Shown: positions 58,373 to 64,000 of the stretch, one piece after another
Position numbering within the stretch: position 1 is the first letter of the stretch
How the letters are laid out: every line of letters begins with the position of its first letter
Source of the DNA: Niabella sp.
GTDB lineage: Bacteria; Bacteroidota; Bacteroidia; Chitinophagales; Chitinophagaceae
Length of the DNA: 64,000 nucleotides
NCBI GenBank assembly: GCA_017744715.1
Contig: JAGIAT010000003.1
Span: 248,001-312,000 of the forward strand
Direction of reading: 5' to 3'
Made by a program: the position numbers and the translations under genes
Notes under the pieces: model-generated
Seen by the model: only the letters and a program-made list of their open reading frames with translations
The model's database searches: none
Told to the model about the DNA's origin: nothing

Positions 58373-58651
58373 TAAAATGTCAGTGGTGAATAGGCAATGG
58401 TGAATGGTGCATCGAAATACCCGTTTCCTATTGACCATTGTCTATTGAACATTGTTCATTCAATATCGTTTCCTTAAAGCCACAGATGCGCAGATTTGGT
58501 ATTGATTTTAACTACAACAATGTCGCAGAAAAGCGCCGCAGGCGCAATCAGCGTATCTGCGGCAAACATAAAAAATTGCCTGAGGAAACGGCATTGATTG
58601 CTCATTAACCATTCACAACACATAACCCTTCACTTTTAATATAACTACGAT
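58373..58651. repeat. Intergenic repeats between thioredoxin-like and GH32 genes
   Basis: Contains short degenerate inverted repeats of the GTGAATAGGCAATGG / CTATTGACCATTGTC type (58384-58455) and a pair CAGATGCGCAGATT / AATCAGCGTATCTGCGG (58484-58564). Such elements are widespread in Chitinophagaceae intergenic DNA. GH32 may have its own promoter in the last 60 bases. Confidence 0.6.
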
Positions 58652-60166
58652 ATGCGATACCTCAACTATTTAATGACACTTGCCGCTGCACTGATTTTGA
58701 CGCAGGGAACAATCACTGCCCAGCAAAAAACCGAGCCACACCGGCCGCAGCTTCATTTCACGCCCAAAAAGGGATGGATGAATGATCCCAATGGCATGGT
58801 GTTCTTCAACGGCAAATACCACCTGTTCTTCCAGCACAACCCCAATGCCACCGTATGGGGTCCCATGCACTGGGGCCATGCCACCACTACCGATCTGGTA
58901 CACTGGAACGAACAGCCCATTGCCTTATATCCCGATTCACTGGGAACGATCTTTTCCGGCAGCGCCGTTATTGATGTAAACAATACCGCAGGCTTTGGTA
59001 AAAATGCGATGGTGGCCATTTACACCAATCACAGCCATGAGGGTGAAAAAGCAGGAACGGATAAATTTCAGAACCAAAGCATTGCCTACAGCCTGGATGA
59101 AGGCAAAAGCTGGACCAAATACAAAGGGAACCCGGTACTCCGGAACCCGGGCATCCGCGACTTCAGGGATCCGAAGGTATCCTGGTATGCGCCGGGTAAA
59201 AAATGGATCATGACGCTTGCAACGCTGGATCATATCACGTTCTATTCTTCCCCTGATCTGAAAAGCTGGAAAGAAGAAAGCCGGTTTGGCAAAACCCTCG
59301 GTGCACACGGAGGGGTATGGGAATGTCCTGATCTGGTTTCCTTTAACGACAACGGCAAACCGGTATGGGTATTGATCGTTAACCTCAATCCCGGCGGCCC
59401 TAACGGCGGTTCTGCCACCCAGTACTTTACCGGTAGCTTTAACGGGAACGCATTTACACCGTACGATACCACCACCAAATGGCTGGACTATGGACCCGAT
59501 GAATATGCCGGCATTACCTGGAGCAATACCGGTAACCGCAAACTGTTTCTGGGATGGATGAGCAACTGGCAGTATGCAAATGTGGTACCTACAAAGAACT
59601 GGCGAAGCGCCATGACCCTTCCCCGCGAGCTGGGCATTAAAAAGATAAACGGCCGGTACATGGTTGTATCAACACTGGCCAAAGAAGTAGCTTCCGTTAC
59701 CCGTCCGCTAAAGACCCATTCCAGTGTACAGGTAAACGGGCATTACGAGGTTGTACGGGCCTCCGGCGATGCCGATGGCTTATTCCGGCTGGACCTGGGC
59801 GAACTTCCCCTAACCGATTTTTCCATTGCATTTACCAACACAAAAGATGAAGAAGTAACCGTTGGCTTTGACAAAACCGCCAACCAGTTCTATATAGACC
59901 GTACGCGTTCCGGTGCCACGGATTTCGAAAAAGGCTTTGCAAAAAGACATGTGGCACCGAGGCTGGCAACCGGCAACAGCATTAACCTTACTCTTGCGGG
60001 CGATGCCGCATCACTGGAACTGTTTGCCGACAATGGTGTAACGGTAATGACCAGTATCTTTTTCCCTTCAGAACCCTTGTCCGGTATTACGATAAAAGCG
60101 CCTGGCAGCCTGCAGATAAAAAAATTAAAATACAGTACGCTTATACCCAATCCGCAGAAACGTTAA
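58652..60166 (+). CDS. GH32 fructosidase (inulinase/levanase/invertase type)
   Basis: 504 aa with a signal peptide (YLMTLAAALILTQGTITAQ). Five-bladed propeller signatures: WMNDPNG with the nucleophile Asp45, the FSGSAV loop (about 107), FRDPKV with the transition-state Asp (about 172) and WECPDL with the acid/base Glu (about 224). A C-terminal beta-sandwich (about 370-500) follows. It releases fructose from beta-2,1 or beta-2,6 fructans or sucrose; linkage cannot be told by eye. No lipobox, so periplasmic or secreted. Confidence 0.95.
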   Translation: MRYLNYLMTLAAALILTQGTITAQQKTEPHRPQLHFTPKKGWMNDPNGMVFFNGKYHLFFQHNPNATVWGPMHWGHATTTDLVHWNEQPIALYPDSLGTIFSGSAVIDVNNTAGFGKNAMVAIYTNHSHEGEKAGTDKFQNQSIAYSLDEGKSWTKYKGNPVLRNPGIRDFRDPKVSWYAPGKKWIMTLATLDHITFYSSPDLKSWKEESRFGKTLGAHGGVWECPDLVSFNDNGKPVWVLIVNLNPGGPNGGSATQYFTGSFNGNAFTPYDTTTKWLDYGPDEYAGITWSNTGNRKLFLGWMSNWQYANVVPTKNWRSAMTLPRELGIKKINGRYMVVSTLAKEVASVTRPLKTHSSVQVNGHYEVVRASGDADGLFRLDLGELPLTDFSIAFTNTKDEEVTVGFDKTANQFYIDRTRSGATDFEKGFAKRHVAPRLATGNSINLTLAGDAASLELFADNGVTVMTSIFFPSEPLSGITIKAPGSLQIKKLKYSTLIPNPQKR

Positions 60167-60765
60167 GAACGAATTGAGGAGCCCTTTGTGCGTCCTTGCG
60201 GTTCATTGTTTAACCGTAAGGTACATAAGGCGGCCTTCCACGGTCTAAGGTATTCCATTGCTTTCGTTGTCTTTTTTTTACCGCAAAGCACGCTAAGACC
60301 ACGCAAAGGTTGCAAACGCATTCAATAGCGCCATCCTTTCATTGCGGCCTTCGCGGATTCCTTGCGCACCTGGCGGTAAAATATTAAACGCTAAGAGCGC
60401 AAGGTCTTTTCGCAACGCTCGCAAAGCGTCTGTGACAATCATCCATCCTATTCCCATAGCGCACTTTGCGGTAAAAACAACAAACACATCTCATTTCATT
60501 ACTCCCACTTTTGCAGGGCAATTTTTACCGCCAGGCACGCTAAGACCACGCAAGGGTTGCAAAGGCATTCAATAGCGTCATCCTTTCATTGCGGCCTTTG
60601 CGGATGCCTTGCGCACTTTGTGGTTCGAGTGTTTGCCACAAAGACACTAAGGCTCAAAGACCCACTAAGCTTAAGCCCTTCTTTGTGTTTCTTGGTGTCT
60701 TCCAGTCTTCGTGGCTCTTATACATTCCCAATTGCAGCGGATCCCGATGTTGAGCAACACCGGCA
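60167..60765. repeat. Dispersed repeat region (relatives of the 115-bp array)
   Basis: One nearly full unit of the 115-bp family occurs at 60339-60475 (TAAACGCTAAG at 60385, CTTTTCGCAACGCTCGCAAA, ATCCTATTCCCATAGCGCAC). Two more diverged units flank it (60281-60345 and 60521-60600), sharing CACGCTAAGACCACGCAA and CATTCAATAGCG with each other. A third repeat class (CCACAAAGACACTAAGGC) is at 60635. No gene seen. Confidence 0.85.
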
Positions 60766-61041
60766 TTACGTATCATTCTTCCAGTTCCACCATTTCAGCT
60801 TATCAGCTTCCTGCATATGCGGAGGCGTTTCCGCAAAATAAACCGCACACCGAAACACATACAGCAGGCACCGGTCCTGCACGCATCCTGCAACAGCATT
60901 GGAAGCCTTGAACAGCTGTTCCGGATCCCGGCCTTTTAAATCTTCAATGCGGTGGATGCCGATATTGTACAGATCAGTGGCGATTGATTTGCCTACACCC
61001 GGTATTTGGGTCAGCGCTTTTATGATGAATACTTTTTCCAT
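60766..61041 (-). CDS. Cdd1-like helix-hairpin-helix protein
   Basis: 91 aa. The N-terminal HhH motif LTQIPGVGKSIATDLYNIGI, followed by EDLKGRDPEQLF and the characteristic QDRCLLYVFRCAVYFAE, matches the pathogenicity locus Cdd1 family. It is presumed to bind DNA; its role is unknown. Stand-alone gene. Confidence 0.85.
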   Translation of the reverse strand: MEKVFIIKALTQIPGVGKSIATDLYNIGIHRIEDLKGRDPEQLFKASNAVAGCVQDRCLLYVFRCAVYFAETPPHMQEADKLKWWNWKNDT

Positions 61042-61075
61042 TGGAATTTTGTTCTAAAAATGTAGCTGCCAGTAA

Positions 61076-61681
61076 TTATTGATTCGTCATTTTATTTATA
61101 TCCTCAAGCGCACCGTCCTGCTTTTTACTATATCCTTCAAACAGCGCGGTTCGGAGCCGGTTGTCCTTCTGATACGTTGCGATCACCGGCAGGGTCTTCA
61201 CCACTTTTAATACTGTGTGAAGGTCCGCCAGTTTCGTGGTTTTTGCATCAATCGCCTTCAACAGTTCCTGATGCTTTTCTGTTATCGCGTTGTACTTTGC
61301 AAGATGTTCCTCCACCAGCTTTTTGACCTTATCCTTTAAAAGGGAATCGCTGACCCTATTAATATGCTGATCCGCCGCCTTATAATACGACTGGCTTTTC
61401 GCATCAAATTGGTGAAATGACCGGGTGGAATCGTCCTTACTCTGGTTAAGCGCATCCAATGCAGCTTCCAGTTGTTTCAACCCGGCGTCCTTCTCTGCCA
61501 GTTCACCATAGAGGCTTTCTATCAGGTCATCAGGGCCTCTTTTTGAAATCAGCTGATCAGAAGCGCTGTGGTCTTCCAGGGCCTTTGGTATATCTGCCAC
61601 CGGTTTTGGTTGTACCCGGTGATCATTACATGCGCCGAGTATTAGCATTCCTGTAGCAAGTATGCATATGATTGTTCTCAT
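61076..61681 (-). CDS. Helical lipoprotein, 201 aa
   Basis: Signal with lipobox (ILATGMLILGAC, Cys18). The mature protein is almost entirely helical and coiled-coil-like (KDAGLKQLEAALDALNQ, KKLVEEHLAKYNAITEKHQE). No recognised family. It may be a structural cell-envelope protein. Confidence 0.65.
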   Translation of the reverse strand: MRTIICILATGMLILGACNDHRVQPKPVADIPKALEDHSASDQLISKRGPDDLIESLYGELAEKDAGLKQLEAALDALNQSKDDSTRSFHQFDAKSQSYYKAADQHINRVSDSLLKDKVKKLVEEHLAKYNAITEKHQELLKAIDAKTTKLADLHTVLKVVKTLPVIATYQKDNRLRTALFEGYSKKQDGALEDINKMTNQ

Positions 61682-62104
61682 AAGTATTTGTTTATACCGC
61701 TAATATAAACAGCTTTCATAAAATAGCGAAAAACAATTGCAACGCCATACATATCCAAGTCCCCTAAGAATAATGACAACTACATGTTGCACTAGTCACC
61801 GGCCCAAAAATAAACTCCATACTGACATACTGTTGTCACTTCCCCGCTTTAGCTTCGGTCCTCCAAATAAAACCAATTGGTATTTCATAACAATTATTTC
61901 ATCTTAATTAAACAAAGTTTTTATTTGGTTTATTAGTTTTTTGAAATTACTTTTGACCCGGAGCAAAAAAATCAGGTTACCTTTTTTCAGGAATTGTATT
62001 AATCAGGCACAGGCGCTTTGTCAACAACTACAACACTTTAAGAAAAACGGTTCCCAGGTGCAGCACTAACAAACGTTTGAGCAACAAACCACTCAGAAAA
62101 AAAA
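61682..62104. other. Intergenic region, 423 bp
   Basis: AT-rich divergent region between the lipoprotein gene and the TetR gene. It should contain the lipoprotein promoter. I see no gene, RNA or strong hairpin. Open frames across it read through low-complexity sequence. Confidence 0.5.
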
Positions 62105-62150
62105 TTTGGAAGTAGCTTCAAAACACCGTTAACTTTGCTAACACTGTTAG
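62105..62150 (+). promoter_or_regulatory. Promoter and operator of TetR gene
   Basis: TTTG at 62105-62108, a 21-bp spacer, and TAACTTTG at 62130-62137 fit the Bacteroidota promoter. Immediately after it, a perfect 13-bp palindrome CTAACA-C-TGTTAG (62138-62150) spans the expected transcription start: a likely autorepression site for the TetR protein encoded 15 bp downstream. Confidence 0.75.
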
Positions 62151-62164
62151 GTAAATTATTTTTT

Positions 62165-62761
62165 ATGAGTGTAGCAGAGCGCAAATTGAGAGAAAAAGAA
62201 GTGATCCGGAAGAAGATCATCGATGCAGCCTTGCAGCTGGTAAAGAATGAAGGCTGGGAGTCGCTCTCCATCCGCAAGATCGCAGATGCTATTGAGTACA
62301 GTGCCCCGGTGATCTATGATCATTTTGCCAACAAGGAGGCCATACTTTTTGAGATTTCGCAGGACGGTTTTAAACTGCTGCTGTCAAATATTCACAAAGC
62401 CATCTCAAAACAGGCATCGCCACGGCAGGAACTGAAAGCGCTGGTAGATACGTACTGGAAGTTTGCGCTCAAGAACCGGAGCTATTTTAAACTGATGTTT
62501 GGTGTGGGCATGCCCTGTTGCGGAGAAGGAAAGATGAAAACAGAATTTGGAGCCTTACAGGATATAATTTATGAAATCATAAAAAAAATAATCGTTGAAA
62601 AGAAAACCAATATTGAATCCGCGTGTTATAAAACGCACGCATTTTGGTCGGCAATACATGGTTTTACTTCAATCATGATCGCAAGGAGTGCTGATGTGCC
62701 GCAAACAATGAACGTATCGGTACTCGATCAAATGGTAGTGAATATTATTGAAAATCTTTAA
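62165..62761 (+). CDS. TetR/AcrR family regulator of efflux
   Basis: 198 aa from ATG 62165 (MSVAERKLREKE). The HTH reads NEGWESLSIRKIADAIEYSA, then PVIYDHFANKEAILFEI. The C-terminal domain (about 85-190) is the helical TetR_C type with a MPCCGEGK Cys pair. Upstream of RND efflux genes in Bacteroidota, such regulators repress the pump. Start chosen because the longer frame begins inside the -7 element. Confidence 0.9.
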   Translation: MSVAERKLREKEVIRKKIIDAALQLVKNEGWESLSIRKIADAIEYSAPVIYDHFANKEAILFEISQDGFKLLLSNIHKAISKQASPRQELKALVDTYWKFALKNRSYFKLMFGVGMPCCGEGKMKTEFGALQDIIYEIIKKIIVEKKTNIESACYKTHAFWSAIHGFTSIMIARSADVPQTMNVSVLDQMVVNIIENL

Positions 62762-62966
62762 GCCAAAAAAGACGACAATTCAAATAGTAATTATTTTTTA
62801 GTGCATTCCCCTTCGGGATGACAACGGGCAATGGTTGCCATTCCGTAATACGCGGGAACTGCGCGTATAAACAGGATCACTGGCCCCGGCAATACCCTGG
62901 GCGCCTTTCTCCGGTATGTACCCCGGCAGGACATGTATTTCTTTGACTCAAAAAACAACTCTACAG

Positions 62967-64000
62967 ATGAAAGCAAACAACCATACCATCCACACAAGCA
63001 TTATTGTACCTGCGCTTATTGCGCTTTCCATATCGCTGCAAAGCTGCACCAGCGGCTCGGCTAATCCCAGCCCGCAGGCACAGGCCCCGGCATTACCCGT
63101 AATGGCCACGCCCGCATCACCCGTAACCGTTTACCAGGAGTTTTCCGCCTCGCTGGAAGGAAAGGTAAACGTAGAAGTACGCCCCCAGGTAGACGGCTAC
63201 CTGGAGAAGATCTTCGTAGATGAAGGCGCTTATGTAACCGCAGGTCAACCATTATTTAAGATCAGCGCCCAGTTGTACAATGAAGCGCTGAACAACGCAC
63301 GCGCCAATGTACTGGCCGCACAGGCCAATGTACAAAAGGCGCAGGTAGACCTGGACCGCCTGAAGCCACTGGTAGATAACGCCGTGATCTCCGACGTACA
63401 GCTGAAGACCGCAAAAGCCAACTACAACGCCGCCACCGCCGCACTGGCACAGGCCAGGGCCATGGTAGGCAACGCACAGATCAATGTAGGTTATACACTG
63501 ATCAAAGCACCGGTGAGCGGTTATATCGGCAGCATTCCGTTTAAAACCGGTAGCCTGGTAGGCCGCGGCGAAACACAGCCGCTTACCGTGCTGAGCGAGG
63601 TGAACACGATGTACGCCTACTTCTCCATGAGTGAGCCCGACTTCATTGCCTTTAAAAATAAATACCCGGGCGAAACCATTGAGCAGAAACTGAAGAACGT
63701 TCCTTCTGTTGAATTGCTGCTGGCCGATAATACTGTTTATCCGCAGCAAGGAAAGATTGAACTGGTTCAGGGGCAGTTTGACAAAACCATCGGCGCCATC
63801 AACTTCCGCGCGGCCTTCCCCAACCCCAGTAAAATATTAAGAAGCGGTAACACAGGTAAGATCCGCCTGCCCCAGCTCTTTAATGAAGTATTGGTGATAC
63901 CACAGGAAGCCACGTTTGAGATCCAGGATAAAGTATTTGTATTTACAGTAGACAGCAGCAACAAGGTAACCAGCAAACCCATTGCCGTTTCTGGTAAAAC
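62967..64000 (+). CDS. RND efflux periplasmic adaptor (partial)
   Basis: 344 codons, running off the window. Lipoprotein signal (IIVPALIALSISLQSC), then the membrane-fusion protein fold: lipoyl half GYLEKIFVDEGAYVTAGQPL, an alpha-helical hairpin rich in Ala/Gln (NNARANVLAAQANVQKAQVD), the second lipoyl half YTLIKAPVSGYIGSI, and a beta-barrel region ending here at LVIPQEATFEIQDKVFVF. It links an inner-membrane RND pump with an outer-membrane channel; those genes should follow. 205 bp from the TetR gene. Confidence 0.93.
   Translation, partial: MKANNHTIHTSIIVPALIALSISLQSCTSGSANPSPQAQAPALPVMATPASPVTVYQEFSASLEGKVNVEVRPQVDGYLEKIFVDEGAYVTAGQPLFKISAQLYNEALNNARANVLAAQANVQKAQVDLDRLKPLVDNAVISDVQLKTAKANYNAATAALAQARAMVGNAQINVGYTLIKAPVSGYIGSIPFKTGSLVGRGETQPLTVLSEVNTMYAYFSMSEPDFIAFKNKYPGETIEQKLKNVPSVELLLADNTVYPQQGKIELVQGQFDKTIGAINFRAAFPNPSKILRSGNTGKIRLPQLFNEVLVIPQEATFEIQDKVFVFTVDSSNKVTSKPIAVSGK

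Overview
The window comes from a Bacteroidota chromosome, most likely the family Chitinophagaceae (Niabella/Chitinophaga-like). This is inferred from two SusC/SusD pairs, an ECF-sigma/FecR pair, a hybrid two-component regulator, promoters of the TTTG-N(17-23)-TAnnTTTG type, and weak Shine-Dalgarno use in the chromosomal part. No rRNA or other marker fixes the genus.

Positions 1-21826 are one end of a tailed-phage prophage. It runs into the window from the left and ends at a tyrosine integrase beside a tRNA-Arg(CCG) gene. Nearly all its genes lie on the minus strand. From right to left: integrase; a secreted cargo protein; a plus-strand gene facing a small DNA-binding gene across an operator-promoter; two more HTH proteins and several tiny membrane or lipoprotein genes; tRNA-Cys and an odd tRNA-Leu-like RNA; a recombination/replication block (RecB-like nuclease with zinc ribbon, SSB-like protein, SNF2-type helicase, VRR-NUC nuclease, Prim-Pol/SF3 primase-helicase); a modification and small-gene block (MT-A70 methylase, PP-loop ATPase, DUF3850, C39-like peptidase, Cys-rich microproteins); and terminase small and large subunits. 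Head and tail genes must lie left of the window. Genes are joined either by ATGA overlaps or by short hairpin cassettes.

Positions 21827-31450 are chromosomal: tRNA-Arg, MarC, a TPR/LuxR-like sensor-regulator, then a plus-strand cluster with a DUF4870-like protein, an SPFH-SHOCT protein, two zinc-ribbon proteins, an unrecognised acidic protein and two small membrane proteins. A nine-unit array of 114-115 bp repeats follows, with another copy near 60.4 kb.

Positions 31451-47551 hold two exported metallophosphoesterases; an ECF sigma/FecR/SusC/SusD/phosphoesterase locus that looks like a transenvelope-regulated uptake system; and a TetR/TonB receptor/beta-helix lipoprotein/SO2930-type dihaem cytochrome locus.

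Positions 47660-60166 are a fructan utilisation locus: a hybrid two-component system with a sugar-binding periplasmic domain, MFS transporter, fructokinase, SusC, SusD, a thioredoxin-fold protein and a GH32 fructosidase. GH32 cuts fructans, SusCD imports products, the MFS protein carries fructose inward, the kinase phosphorylates it, and the hybrid regulator senses it.

The right end holds dispersed repeats, a Cdd1-like protein, a lipoprotein, and a TetR gene with an operator in its promoter region just before a truncated RND efflux adaptor gene.
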